43,176 nt of DNA from Candidatus Saccharimonadota bacterium (GCA_030537075.1 JAUNOS010000002.1:62277-105452), one strand, 5' to 3'. Counted from the first letter of the stretch, positions 17,405 to 26,668 are shown. The notes: a model not told the origin generated them from the letters alone. Numbers and translations: made by a program.

Positions 17405-17433
17405 CCCCGCATCAACCATGATGCGGGGTTTTT
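17405..17433 (+). terminator. Rho-independent terminator after the small membrane protein
   Basis: A perfect 10-bp stem, CCCCGCATCA (17405-17414) with TGATGCGGGG (17419-17428), loop ACCA, followed by TTTTT. It lies 65 bases after the stop codon. There is no matching A-run on the other side, so it acts mainly on the plus strand. Confidence 0.92.
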
Positions 17434-17459
17434 CCTTTTCGAGGAACTGTCACTACGAC

Positions 17460-18479
17460 CTAGGCGCGCTGCAGATAATGCCCGACGTCCGCCACCAGCT
17501 CGACCAGGCGGTTGGAGTAGCCCCATTCGTTGTCGTACCAGACCATGATTTTTACGAGATTGCCGTCGACCACCTTGGTGAGTGGCAGGTCGACGATGCC
17601 GGAGTGTGAATTGCCGATGAAATCACGGCTCACCAGCGGCTCTTCGGATACGCCAAGGATGCCCTGGTAGAAATCATCCGCGGCAGCTTTTTTGAAGGCA
17701 GCGTTGATCTCGTCCACGGTGACGTCGCGGCGCAGTAGTGCCGTCACGTCGCTCAGGCTGACCACTGGGGTCGGCACGCGCACACTGAGGCCATCGAACT
17801 TGCCCGTCAGCTGCGGCAAGGTCTTCGTCACGGCGATGGCCGCGCCCGTGGTGGTCGGCACCATGTTTTCAGCGGCGTTGCGACCCTCGCGCAGATCCTT
17901 GGCCGGCGCGTCCTGTAGGCGCTGGCTGGCGGTGTAGCTGTGGATGGTGGTGAGCATGGATTTTTCGACGCCAAATTCTGCGTCCAGGATGGCCATGACG
18001 ACACCAAGTGAGTTCGTGGTGCAGCTGGCGTTGGAGACGATAGGTGTGGCGTCTTTCACCTTGCTATCGTTGGCACCGAGGACGATGGTGTCCACGCCGT
18101 CAGATTTGGTCGGACCTGAGATGACCACGCGCTTAGCGCCAGCAGTCAGGTGCTTGCCCGCCCCGTCCTTATCAGTGAAAAGGCCAGTTGATTCGATGAC
18201 GACATCGATCTGCATATCCCGCCATGGCAGCAGGCTGGGGTCTTTTTCTGCCAGTACTTTGATTTCTTTGCCGTCAACTACGAGTGCGGTGTCGGTGTAT
18301 GACACATCACGAGCATAATCGCCGTAGTTGCTGTCGTGCTTCAGCAGATACGCCAGAGTGCGCGTATCCGTCAAGTCGTTGATCGCCACGATGTCGAGAT
18401 CACTCCGTTCCCACGCGATTTTAAAGGCGCTGCGACCGATGCGGCCAAAGCCATTGATTGCTACTTTTGTTACTGCCAT
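17460..18479 (-). CDS. gap: Glyceraldehyde-3-phosphate dehydrogenase, type I
   Basis: NAD(P)-dependent glycolytic enzyme of 339 residues, oxidising glyceraldehyde-3-P to 1,3-bisphosphoglycerate. The dinucleotide-binding start is VAINGFGRIGRSAF; the catalytic Cys153 lies in SNASCTTNSLG; the base His is in TIHSYTASQRLQD; and WYDNEWGYSNRLVEL closes the domain. SYTAS replaces the more usual SYTND/SYTGD. It has GGGAGGG 7 bases before the ATG and a TATAAT box at 18519-18524, giving a short leader. It is a single-gene unit, diverging from rel. Confidence 0.97.
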   Translation of the reverse strand: MAVTKVAINGFGRIGRSAFKIAWERSDLDIVAINDLTDTRTLAYLLKHDSNYGDYARDVSYTDTALVVDGKEIKVLAEKDPSLLPWRDMQIDVVIESTGLFTDKDGAGKHLTAGAKRVVISGPTKSDGVDTIVLGANDSKVKDATPIVSNASCTTNSLGVVMAILDAEFGVEKSMLTTIHSYTASQRLQDAPAKDLREGRNAAENMVPTTTGAAIAVTKTLPQLTGKFDGLSVRVPTPVVSLSDVTALLRRDVTVDEINAAFKKAAADDFYQGILGVSEEPLVSRDFIGNSHSGIVDLPLTKVVDGNLVKIMVWYDNEWGYSNRLVELVADVGHYLQRA

Positions 18480-18518
18480 AATCCCTCCCGTTCTGGTTTA
18501 GCATTAGCACTTTTTTCT

Positions 18519-18524
18519 ATTATA
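18519..18524 (-). promoter_or_regulatory. -10 box of gap
   Basis: TATAAT on the minus strand, about 39 bases before the gap ATG. The -10 box of the divergent rel gene lies 25 bases away, so both promoters fit in an 82-base gap. Confidence 0.6.
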
Positions 18525-18549
18525 CTACAGGCAGCGCGCCAGGATAAGG

Positions 18550-18555
18550 TATAAT
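18550..18555 (+). promoter_or_regulatory. -10 box of rel, leaderless arrangement
   Basis: TATAAT, followed by AAAGCT and the ATG at 18562. Transcription is predicted to begin at or one base from the A of the start codon. Confidence 0.6.
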
Positions 18556-18561
18556 AAAGCT

Positions 18562-20106
18562 ATGAAGCGCGAGGAATTGCTCCAGCTAGCAGAGCCCTAC
18601 TACGAAGATACTGAGCTCCTTGAGCTGGCGAGCGCCATCGATATCGCGACACAAAAACATACGGGGCAAAAACGCCGAAGTGGCGAGCCGTACATCACCC
18701 ACCCTTTGAGTGTGGCGGGGATTCTCGTCGAGTGGGGCATGGATATCGATACGGTGATCGCGGGAGTGCTCCATGACACGCTGGAGGATACCGATGCCAC
18801 GCTGGAGGAATTGGAAAGCCTGTTCGGGCGCGATGTGGCATTTCTCGTGGACGGCGTGACGAAGGTGTCCCAGGCCCGCGCGGGAATGCGGGACCTGAAG
18901 AGTTACCTGCCAAATACGAAGGACAATCTCGCGAAGCTCATGATCGCGGTGGGTGAAGATATCCGGGTGATCATCATCAAATTGGCAGATCGGCTACACA
19001 ATATGCGCACCCTGCAGCATATGCCGCCAGAGAAGCAGAAAAAAATTGCCCGAGAAACCATCGAGGTGTTTGCGCCGCTGGCTGATCGGCTTAACATGGG
19101 GCGGGCTCGAGTGCAGCTGGAGGAATTGAGCTTTCAATACCTGATGCCGAAAGCGTTTTTTCGCACTAAAACACTGATGAATAGCCGCCTTAAAAAGAGT
19201 CAGCGCAAACTCGATAAAGTGCGCCGCGAAATCGAAGCGCGCCTGCGCCAGGAGGGCCTCGTCTTTCATGTCGAGGGGCGCGTTAAGAGCGTGTATAGCC
19301 TGTTTAAGAAGCTCGACCGCGTGGGTGATATTGATAAAATTTATGATCTGATCGCGCTGCGTATCGTGGTGGATGATATCCCGACGGCGTATCTGGTGCT
19401 CGGTGTGCTGCATGAGATGTATCAGCCACTGTACGAGCGGATCAAGGACTACGTGGCGACGCCGAAAGAAAATGGCTATCAAAGCCTGCATACGACAGTG
19501 CAGACGCCGACGGGGCAAATTGTCGAGCTGCAAATCCGCACCCAGGACATGCATGACTACGCTGAGCGCGGGCTGGCGGCCAGTTTTCATTATAATGAGC
19601 AGAAGATGACCGACGCCTACCGGACGGGTAAAATTGCTGCGCTGCCAGCTGACCTTGCCTGGATCCGTGATCTACAGGAGGCTGCCGCCAAGGCGCGCGC
19701 CGGCAAGGCCTTTGACTCGAAAAAGTTTCGCCTCACCCTATTTGCCGACCGTATCTTTATCTACTCGCCAAAGGGAGATATTTACGATTTGCCGCATGGC
19801 GCGTTTCCACTCGACTACGCCTATCGTATCCACTCTGACATCGCGGCGCGAGCCAGCGGCTTTAAGGTAAATGGTGTGATGAGGCCATTTGATTATCGTC
19901 TGCAGCACGGTGACACCATCGAGATACTCACCAGCAAAACAGCCAAGCCAAAGCCCGACTGGCGCGACCTGGTCGTTACGTCTCATGCCAAGGAAAAATT
20001 GCGCCAGCAGCTGGCCCGACAGGGCGGCATCATACAGCAGCTGACTGGACTTACGAGCCGTGTTTCGTCATTCATCGGCGGCAAAAAAGCGAAGAAGAAA
20101 AAATAG
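18562..20106 (+). CDS. rel: RelA/SpoT-homologue, (p)ppGpp synthetase/hydrolase lacking the C-terminal ACT region
   Basis: Stringent-response enzyme of 514 residues. The HD hydrolase domain (about 25-190) keeps THPLSVAG (His47), VLHDTLEDTDAT (His71, Asp72) and KLADRLHNMRT (Asp143). The synthetase domain (about 230-350) keeps GRVKSVYSLFKKL, YDLIALRIVV and PKENGYQSLHTTV. A TGS domain follows (about 392-455: DRIFIYSPKGDIYDLP). The protein ends in a basic tail GGKKAKKKK soon after TGS, so the helical, zinc-finger and ACT domains of full-length Rel (over 700 residues) are missing. Ribosome-dependent control may therefore be simplified. Leaderless start. Confidence 0.93.
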   Translation: MKREELLQLAEPYYEDTELLELASAIDIATQKHTGQKRRSGEPYITHPLSVAGILVEWGMDIDTVIAGVLHDTLEDTDATLEELESLFGRDVAFLVDGVTKVSQARAGMRDLKSYLPNTKDNLAKLMIAVGEDIRVIIIKLADRLHNMRTLQHMPPEKQKKIARETIEVFAPLADRLNMGRARVQLEELSFQYLMPKAFFRTKTLMNSRLKKSQRKLDKVRREIEARLRQEGLVFHVEGRVKSVYSLFKKLDRVGDIDKIYDLIALRIVVDDIPTAYLVLGVLHEMYQPLYERIKDYVATPKENGYQSLHTTVQTPTGQIVELQIRTQDMHDYAERGLAASFHYNEQKMTDAYRTGKIAALPADLAWIRDLQEAAAKARAGKAFDSKKFRLTLFADRIFIYSPKGDIYDLPHGAFPLDYAYRIHSDIAARASGFKVNGVMRPFDYRLQHGDTIEILTSKTAKPKPDWRDLVVTSHAKEKLRQQLARQGGIIQQLTGLTSRVSSFIGGKKAKKKK

Positions 20107-20145
20107 CCCCATGCGCGTGGTATAAGGCACAGGGCTGAGCTCGTG

Positions 20146-20166
20146 AGGCGTAAATGCGCTACGCCT
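20146..20166. terminator. Hairpin at the convergent rel/ppa junction
   Basis: AGGCGTA (20146-20152) and TACGCCT (20160-20166) form a perfect 7-bp inverted repeat around AATGCGC, overlapping the ppa stop codon. There is no T-tract on either side, so this could be a weak bidirectional terminator or an mRNA 3' end stabiliser. Confidence 0.35.
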
Positions 20167-20692
20167 GCTGGTTCCACCGCTCGATTGATTCAGCGATAAC
20201 TTGCTTGGCTTCGTCGATGCCAGCAAATTCCTTGACGACTGTCGAGCCTGGTTTTTTCAAATCCTTGTAGTGGGTAAAATGATGCTCAATTTGCTTCAGG
20301 AGCTGCGCTGGAATGTCCTCGAGCGACTGCAGCGCATTGCCGGTGTGGCGGTCATCGCTCGGTACCGCGATAATCTTATCGTCCACCTCGCCGTCATCCA
20401 CGAACTTCATCACGCCCAAAATGCGCGCCGTCACCACCACGCCGGTCGGCAGTGGTTCGTCGGTGATGAGTAACACATCCAGCTCGTCGCCGTCCTCATC
20501 TAGGGTCTGCGGGATAAAGCCGTAGTTTGTCGGCTTAGCGAACACAGCTGGCTCCACGCGGTCGAGGCGCATCACGCCGACTTTGCGGTCCCATTCGATT
20601 TTATGACTCGAGCCAGTCGGGATTTCCACGACAACGGTGAGTTCGCCGTCTTGGTAATTGCCCGGGGTTAGTACTTGATTGAAATCTGCCAT
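20159..20692 (-). CDS. ppa: Inorganic pyrophosphatase (family I)
   Basis: Soluble Mg-dependent enzyme hydrolysing PPi and pulling forward tRNA charging and nucleotide synthesis. The 177-residue protein has VVEIPTGSSHKIEWD, NYGFIPQTL, and the metal-binding signature DEDGDELDVLL (about residues 64-74), then IIAVPSDDRH. I chose the ATG at 20692, preceded by AAAGGAG, over a longer reading whose first 43 residues are unlike the family. It follows trxB by 4 bases, so its ribosome binding site lies within the trxB end. Confidence 0.96.
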   Translation of the reverse strand: MADFNQVLTPGNYQDGELTVVVEIPTGSSHKIEWDRKVGVMRLDRVEPAVFAKPTNYGFIPQTLDEDGDELDVLLITDEPLPTGVVVTARILGVMKFVDDGEVDDKIIAVPSDDRHTGNALQSLEDIPAQLLKQIEHHFTHYKDLKKPGSTVVKEFAGIDEAKQVIAESIERWNQQA

Positions 20693-20696
20693 CTTC

Positions 20697-21644
20697 TTAC
20701 TCCTTTCTGGCCTTTTCTTGCAAATATTCACGAATCTGCAGTGCCGCAACCGCACCCTCACCGACGGCTGAGGCGATCTGCATGGTCGCACCTGAACGGA
20801 CATCACCTGAGGCGAAAACACCCGGGATGGCCGTGCATAGATGCTGATCCGTCACGATATGCCCCGCCGGGTCAAGCTCAACCTCAGAGCCAGTCAGGAA
20901 CTGAGTGTTCGGAATAAGCCCGATAAACACGAAGATGCCGTCCGCCGTGAGCTCCTGCTGCTGCCCATCCTGCGTAGACCGTACACCGTAGAAGGTGCCG
21001 TCTTTGATGAGAATTTCATCAGTGGTCGCGCCTAAGTGGACGGTAATTTTTCCCTCGTCCACATATTTCTGCAATTCTTTTTGCAGAACATCACTGGCAC
21101 GAAGCTGGCTGCGCACCAATAGATCGATGTGCGTGGCGTAGCGCGTCAGAAAGATGGCCTCTTGGACCGCCGAGTTACCGCCGCCCACCACGATGAGCCG
21201 CTTCTCGCGATAAAACGCACCATCGCATGTTGCGCAGTAGTGGACGCCGCGGCCATACAGCTCGTCTTCTCCTGGCACGCCAAGTTTGCGATGGTTTGAG
21301 CCAGTCGCCAGAAGCACCGCCTTCGCACGGACCGGCGCGCCATCAACCACGAGCTCCAGCTCATCATCAACCCGGCGCAGCGCCGACACATCACCGTACT
21401 GAATGTCCGCGCCAAAGCGCTCGGCTTGCTGCTGGAGTTCACTCGCTAACTTCATGCCGGTCACGCCCTCGGCAAACCCTGGATAATTATCAATCTGGTC
21501 AGTGATAGCCGCCATGCCGCCAACTACTCCGCGCTCATACAGCGTCGTCTGCACATCCTCGCGGGTCAGATAAATCGCTGCCGTCAGGGCGCTCGGCCCC
21601 GCTCCGACGATGACAACTTCTTTTGTTTCTGTCGTCGTACTCAT
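20697..21644 (-). CDS. trxB: Thioredoxin-disulfide reductase
   Basis: FAD- and NADPH-dependent reductase of 315 residues. FAD-binding VIVGAGPSALTAAIYL (residues 11-26), the redox pair Cys137-Ala-Thr-Cys140 in HYCATCDGAFY, the NADPH loop IVVGGGNSAVQEA, and the C-terminal FAD motif GVFASGDVRSG are all present. The start overlaps the FKBP stop (TAATG). It probably works with a thioredoxin or glutaredoxin encoded elsewhere. Confidence 0.96.
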   Translation of the reverse strand: MSTTTETKEVVIVGAGPSALTAAIYLTREDVQTTLYERGVVGGMAAITDQIDNYPGFAEGVTGMKLASELQQQAERFGADIQYGDVSALRRVDDELELVVDGAPVRAKAVLLATGSNHRKLGVPGEDELYGRGVHYCATCDGAFYREKRLIVVGGGNSAVQEAIFLTRYATHIDLLVRSQLRASDVLQKELQKYVDEGKITVHLGATTDEILIKDGTFYGVRSTQDGQQQELTADGIFVFIGLIPNTQFLTGSEVELDPAGHIVTDQHLCTAIPGVFASGDVRSGATMQIASAVGEGAVAALQIREYLQEKARKE

Positions 21645-22321
21645 TATGCGCCCACTCCTAGTCGCTTATAGTACGTTTTTATGGCTTCTGGCACTTCTGG
21701 CTGCGGAATATCAGCCGGTGCCTCAACCGCCATAACGACAAATTTTAGCGGTGTGTTTGCTGGGATCTTTTCACCCTTGCCCTGCTCACCATATGCCTTC
21801 GCCGCTGGAATAGTCAGTTCGCGCACGCCACCGATTTTCATGCCGACAAGACCCTCTTTCCACCCCTGGATCACCGACTCCTTTGCTGGGCCATCGACCG
21901 TGAAAGGCGCTTTCAGCGTATCATTTTCGATGGACTGGTCAAAGATCTCACCCTTTGGATTCCAGCCGACATAGTACACCGCCAGTTTCGTATCATCCTT
22001 CACCTCGGCGCCCTCACCTACGACGATATCTTCAGTAGCGAGCTCGGTCACCGCTGCCGCGTCAAACGCCGCAACACGCGCTGCGTGCGGAGCAAACGTG
22101 CCGTGATAGCGACCACTTAATTCACTTGCTTGCTGCGCCAGCTTATTCTGATATTCGGTAATCTTTTTCTGATAATCCTCTTGCGCCTGCTTCAGCTCGG
22201 CCTGGTCGCGTGCGTCATTACCCGGCTGCACCATCATGGCGATAAACCCGCCGATGGTACCCACTGCGAGCACTCCCGTAATAATCCAAATCCCCAGTCG
22301 TTGACCACGTGTTGTCGCCAT
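21644..22321 (-). CDS. FKBP-type peptidyl-prolyl cis-trans isomerase, membrane-anchored
   Basis: From the second of two adjacent ATGs (22321; AAAAGGAGG just upstream) the product has 225 residues. A single N-terminal membrane segment (about 8-28: LGIWIITGVLAVGTIGGFIA) is followed by a coiled-coil-like stretch rich in Gln/Glu/Lys (about 35-70), then an FKBP domain (about 100-205). The FKBP domain shows KLAVYYVGW, FTVDGPAKESVIQGWKEGL, VGMKIGGVRELTIP and AYGEQGKGEKIPANTPL. It is probably exported and tethered, folding extracytoplasmic proteins. A TATACT box at 22347-22352 overlaps the stop region of the ABC exporter gene upstream. Confidence 0.9.
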   Translation of the reverse strand: MATTRGQRLGIWIITGVLAVGTIGGFIAMMVQPGNDARDQAELKQAQEDYQKKITEYQNKLAQQASELSGRYHGTFAPHAARVAAFDAAAVTELATEDIVVGEGAEVKDDTKLAVYYVGWNPKGEIFDQSIENDTLKAPFTVDGPAKESVIQGWKEGLVGMKIGGVRELTIPAAKAYGEQGKGEKIPANTPLKFVVMAVEAPADIPQPEVPEAIKTYYKRLGVGA

Positions 22322-22346
22322 CATTCCTCCTTTTCTTACTCTGGTC

Positions 22347-22352
22347 AGTATA
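22347..22352 (-). promoter_or_regulatory. -10 box of the FKBP-trxB-ppa operon
   Basis: TATACT on the minus strand, directly after the ABC exporter stop codon. It gives a leader of about 20 bases containing AAAAGGAGG. Confidence 0.5.
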
Positions 22353-24152
22353 TCACTTTTTGCCTTCAGCAGCAATGTCGTACACCGCAAGCTTCTCTTT
22401 CAACTCATCACCCGTCATCGTCTGCAACTTCAGGAGGCGGGCGTAAATACCGTCAGTTTTTGCCAGCGCTTTTGGCGTGCCAATTTCATCAACGCGGCCA
22501 TCTTTGAGCGTGATGATGCGGTCAACCGCCGCGATAGTACTCAGGCGATGGGCGATGATGAGCGTGGTGCGCCCCTTCATCAGCCGATCCAGTGCCTGCT
22601 GCACCAAATGTTCACTCTTATTGTCCAGGCTGCTGGTCGCCTCATCGAGCACCAAAATTGGCGCATCTTTGAGAATAGCTCGAGCGATCGCGATACGCTG
22701 TTTTTGCCCACCGCTCAGGCGCAATCCGCGCTCGCCGATCTGCGTATCATAGCCATTGTCGAGCTGCCGGATGAACTCATCAGCATTGGCGGCTTTGGCG
22801 GCGGCCATAATCTCCTTTTCGCTGGCATCAACCTTGCCATAGGCAATGTTTTCACGAATCGTACCCGAAAAGAGCGCCGGCTCCTGGAACACTGTCGCGA
22901 TATGTTGGCGCAGGCTATACTGGGTTACGCTGGTGATCGGCGTACCATCGATGGTGATCGTACCTCCCTCGGCATCGTAGAGGCGCATCAGGAGGTTGGT
23001 AATGGTAGTTTTGCCGCCACCCGACTCACCAACCAGCGCCACATGCTCGCCCGGCTCGATGGTAAATGAAATATCTCTGAGAACGGGATGATGCGGCACG
23101 CTGGCATAGTGGAACGAGACATCTTCAAAGCTAATCTCCCCCTTTTCGACCACCAACGGCATAGCGTCCGGCGCATCTTCGATGTCAGGCCGTCGCTCCA
23201 TAGCAACCACAAAATCCTTGCTACCCGCCAGGGCTTTTTGGAAGTGATCAACGATAAAGCTCATATTAAACAGCGGCATGCGGAGGTTATTAATGAGGGT
23301 GATCAACAGCACCATATCACCAACTGAAAAACGCCGCTCCGCTGTCTGCACAAAAATGTAGGCAAAAATCAGGAAGAAAATAACGCTCAGCACCACACCG
23401 CGCACCACGTCCATGGTATGCCAGTAGCGTGACTGTTTGCGCGTGACTGAAATTGTCTTGCGATAGCGTTTGGTGAAATGCCGATATTCCAGGCTCTCGC
23501 GCACGTAGCTTTTGACCACCTTAATCTGCGATACCACCTCAGCAAAGCGACCGCTCGCCATGTCAGTTTCGTGGTTTTTGCGTGTCTGAAAGGCCTGCCA
23601 TTTTTTGCTGGTAAGCATCGTCAGCCACAAAAAGAGCGGATACATGATGATCACCAGTAGCGCCAATTCCCAGCTGTAAGCCAGCACGATACCGATGGTG
23701 ATGAAGGTCGTGAGCAGCAACTGGAAAAAATTGTTGGCGAACATATTGAGGAAGTTCGTCATTTCGGTGATGGCGCGATTGAGCCGGTTGATGATCGTAC
23801 CTGTCAATTCACCGTCAAAATAGCTCTGCGGCAGACTGAGCAAATGGTGATAATAGCCTGTCGATAGCTGCGCCTTAAGGCGCGTTGCCATGACGTCGCC
23901 CCAGTAGCCACCAAGGTTGCGAATCAGCGTGTTAGCAGCGTCAAACACGAGTAGCAACGCCGCCAGCAAAAGCGCCTGCTCGATGCCGACCGATTTCCCT
24001 TCGACGACGTCAACCATCAACGTGGTTGCGCGGGCGATCACAAATGGAATAGCGATGCCGGTTAATGCCACCAAGATGGAGCTAAGGCTCACTCCGATGT
24101 AATATTTCACCATACCCCGCGCATAGCCCAGTGTTGTAAGGAGCGGCTTCAT
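22353..24152 (-). CDS. ABC exporter, fused membrane and ATPase domains (MsbA/MDR type)
   Basis: Half-size exporter of 599 residues that works as a homodimer or with a partner. Six membrane helices occupy about residues 15-310 (for example LSSILVALTGIAIPFVIARA). The ATPase domain has Walker A GESGGGKTT (about 373), Q-loop TVFQEPALFSG, signature LSGGQKQR, Walker B ILVLDEATSSLD and switch His in IIAHRLSTI. Substrate cannot be told; lipids, peptides and drugs are all possible. The ATG overlaps the pheT stop by one base (TGATG), so it is co-translated with the tRNA synthetase subunit, probably without functional meaning. Confidence 0.95.
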   Translation of the reverse strand: MKPLLTTLGYARGMVKYYIGVSLSSILVALTGIAIPFVIARATTLMVDVVEGKSVGIEQALLLAALLLVFDAANTLIRNLGGYWGDVMATRLKAQLSTGYYHHLLSLPQSYFDGELTGTIINRLNRAITEMTNFLNMFANNFFQLLLTTFITIGIVLAYSWELALLVIIMYPLFLWLTMLTSKKWQAFQTRKNHETDMASGRFAEVVSQIKVVKSYVRESLEYRHFTKRYRKTISVTRKQSRYWHTMDVVRGVVLSVIFFLIFAYIFVQTAERRFSVGDMVLLITLINNLRMPLFNMSFIVDHFQKALAGSKDFVVAMERRPDIEDAPDAMPLVVEKGEISFEDVSFHYASVPHHPVLRDISFTIEPGEHVALVGESGGGKTTITNLLMRLYDAEGGTITIDGTPITSVTQYSLRQHIATVFQEPALFSGTIRENIAYGKVDASEKEIMAAAKAANADEFIRQLDNGYDTQIGERGLRLSGGQKQRIAIARAILKDAPILVLDEATSSLDNKSEHLVQQALDRLMKGRTTLIIAHRLSTIAAVDRIITLKDGRVDEIGTPKALAKTDGIYARLLKLQTMTGDELKEKLAVYDIAAEGKK

Positions 24153-26668
24153 CAGGCTTCGACCGCTCCGTGCGTTTCATTTACTTGAGCGACGATGCGC
24201 TGCATGAGCGGCGTGATGTCGGCGTCTGTGAGCGTCTTGTCATGCGAAACAAATGTCAGGCGGAAGGTGACGGTCTTCGTCGATGAATCGTCCGCTGGCT
24301 GATAGATGGCGACCGGCGTGAGACGCACAGTGAGGTCATTCTGAGCCTGCAGCGCCTCGGTGATGACATCAGCTATGGCCGCATACGACACCGCCGTGTC
24401 AACTTTGAGCGACAGGTCGCGCGAGGTTGATGGATAGCGGCTCAATGGCTGATACGAGCTGCGCCGCGTGGTGTAGACCTTCTCCAGGCCGGCCGTGTCG
24501 AGCGTCGCTGCAGCAACATACGACGGCAATTTAAACTGCTTGATGACCGATTGCTTTAGCTCGCCAACCATGCCGATAAACTGCCCGTCAGCTGTTTCGA
24601 CAAGGGCGCTGCGAGCTTGGTCAAATGGCGCGGTCACTGGAAAGTCCAGCGCCTGTTCAATTGGCTTAAAGCGCAGTTCGCAGCCCAGGTCGCGACCCAG
24701 CTGCTCAACCAGTCGCCGCACGCGGTAAAACGGTGCGCCACGTCCCGGTTTCTTCGCCGCATAGACCAGATCAGTAAATTGGCTGGCTTCTGGCAAGCCG
24801 TCCTCGCCTAGGCCGTGCATCTTAATATGTCCCTTCCCCATCTCGAACAGAGCGAACTCATCATGCCCCGCCTTGATATTCATATGAACTTTGTCGAGCA
24901 AACTTGGCAGCACCGTCAGGCGGTAATATTGTAGATCTGGGCTGAGCGCATTGGACAATTTGTAGGCCTGCGACACATCTTGCTCGGCTTTTTGTATGAG
25001 CTGCTCGTGCACGAAACTGTAGGTCAATACTTCATTTGCACCAGTGCGAGACAGACTGTCGCGGACCGCCTGCTTCAGCTGACGGCGCGAGTTTTTCGGC
25101 GCAGGCTGGGCGGCGCGGCGCGGCAGTTCACGCGGCAATTGGTCAAAGCCGTGCAGCCGACCAACTTCTTCGACGATGTCTTCCGGCAGTGCGATATCTT
25201 GCCGCCAAAACGGCACGAACACCATCAGCCCCGCCTCGCCATATTCGCTGGCATCTTCTGCTAAAAATTCCACATTGCGTAGCAGCGTCTGCATGTCGGC
25301 GTCGCTCAGGTTCTGCCCCAGCCGCTCCGCCACAAATCCCGGCGGTACTGTCATGCCGCGAGTGCGGCGCAGGCCGTCAGTCAGTACGCTCGGCATCGCA
25401 TCGCTGCCGCTGGAAAAGACTGGGCTAGCCTGCCTGCCGCCGACCAGCTGCATCAATTGCCCGAGAACTGGACTGGTCTGCAGCGGTGACTGCCCCTTGT
25501 TAAAGCGCGCCAAAGCATCGGTAAAAATCCCATGACGCATGGCTGTTTTACGCACTGCATACATGTCGAAAGTGCCGCACTCCAGCACCACACGCGTCGT
25601 CTCAGCCGACACCTCAGTGTCGCTGCCGCCCATCACGCCCGCCAGGCCGATGACGCCCTCAGCGTCTGCGATAACGATGTCGTCGCTTGTCAGCTCATAG
25701 TTCTTGCCGTTCAGTAGCCGCACCGTTTCGCCTGCCCGCGCCAGGCGCGCGCCGATGGTCTGCCCGCGCAGCTTGTCATAATCATAGGCGTGCGTCGGCT
25801 GCGCCGTCATCAGCATCAGGTAGTTCGTGGCGTCAACGATGTTGTTGATCGGCTTACCGCCCATGGCCACCAGCTGGCACTGTAGCCAGAGCGGGCTCGG
25901 GCCGACTGTTACGCTGTCTAGCGCCACAAAGCGCAGGCTCGGCACCAGTGCGGTGTCGTCATTGAACGCCTGAAGCTCCAGCCCCGAAGCGTCAGCAAAT
26001 TCCTGGATAACATTGTACCAGTCCGGGCTGGTAAACGCTTGGCCGAAAATCCCCGCCATCTCCCGCGCCACGCCGAGTTGCCCAAGGCAGTCTGGTCGGT
26101 GGGTGAACATCTTATTTTCAATCTCGAGCACATGACCCTTCAGCCCAAACACCTTGGCAAAGTCAGCACCAGCGCTCAGCGTCTGCCCCTGCGGCATATC
26201 CCGCTCGGTGATTTCCACGATGCCATCATGGTCGCTGCCGATGGCCAACTCATCCGCCGCCGCCAACATCCCCTGGCTCAGCACACCGCGCAGCGGCCGC
26301 GCGTCCAGGACAAACGGCTCGCCCTCGTCGACACTGGCCGGCACCACGCTCTTTGGCGGTAGCCAAATCGCCCACATATCGGCATGCACATTTGGCGCAC
26401 CACACACCACCTGCACCAGACCGTTTTCATCCCGCGGCATGTCTGGCACGACGCCGCCATCATCAATTTTCGTCACCGTCAGGCGGTCAGCATCTGGATG
26501 TTTGGCGCACTCCACCACCCGCACGATACGCGCACCTTGGTATTTTTGCCCCAGGTCAATCACCGCCTCGACGCCGCCCAATCGTGCATTCACCCGCTCG
26601 ACGAGCTCATCGACCGCCGGCAATTCAAATCCAACCAGCTGTTGTACAATATCTAAGCTTACCTTCAT
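24152..26668 (-). CDS. pheT: Phenylalanyl-tRNA synthetase beta subunit
   Basis: The 838-residue beta chain of the (alpha-beta)2 enzyme. Domain order is normal. The N-terminal tRNA-binding fold (about 40-150) has CAKHPDADRLTVTKID and QVVCGAPNV. The B3/B4 editing region carries PINNIVDATNYLM and QPTHAYDYDKLRG, and B5 carries VRLLNGKNYEL. The catalytic-like core has YSFVHEQLIQKAEQ, and the C-terminal FDX-ACB domain has PSTSRDLSLKVD and YQPADDSSTKTVTFRLTF. A TATACT box (26677-26682) lies 8 bases from the ATG. pheS is not adjacent but about 4.7 kb upstream on the same strand. Confidence 0.97.
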   Translation of the reverse strand: MKVSLDIVQQLVGFELPAVDELVERVNARLGGVEAVIDLGQKYQGARIVRVVECAKHPDADRLTVTKIDDGGVVPDMPRDENGLVQVVCGAPNVHADMWAIWLPPKSVVPASVDEGEPFVLDARPLRGVLSQGMLAAADELAIGSDHDGIVEITERDMPQGQTLSAGADFAKVFGLKGHVLEIENKMFTHRPDCLGQLGVAREMAGIFGQAFTSPDWYNVIQEFADASGLELQAFNDDTALVPSLRFVALDSVTVGPSPLWLQCQLVAMGGKPINNIVDATNYLMLMTAQPTHAYDYDKLRGQTIGARLARAGETVRLLNGKNYELTSDDIVIADAEGVIGLAGVMGGSDTEVSAETTRVVLECGTFDMYAVRKTAMRHGIFTDALARFNKGQSPLQTSPVLGQLMQLVGGRQASPVFSSGSDAMPSVLTDGLRRTRGMTVPPGFVAERLGQNLSDADMQTLLRNVEFLAEDASEYGEAGLMVFVPFWRQDIALPEDIVEEVGRLHGFDQLPRELPRRAAQPAPKNSRRQLKQAVRDSLSRTGANEVLTYSFVHEQLIQKAEQDVSQAYKLSNALSPDLQYYRLTVLPSLLDKVHMNIKAGHDEFALFEMGKGHIKMHGLGEDGLPEASQFTDLVYAAKKPGRGAPFYRVRRLVEQLGRDLGCELRFKPIEQALDFPVTAPFDQARSALVETADGQFIGMVGELKQSVIKQFKLPSYVAAATLDTAGLEKVYTTRRSSYQPLSRYPSTSRDLSLKVDTAVSYAAIADVITEALQAQNDLTVRLTPVAIYQPADDSSTKTVTFRLTFVSHDKTLTDADITPLMQRIVAQVNETHGAVEA

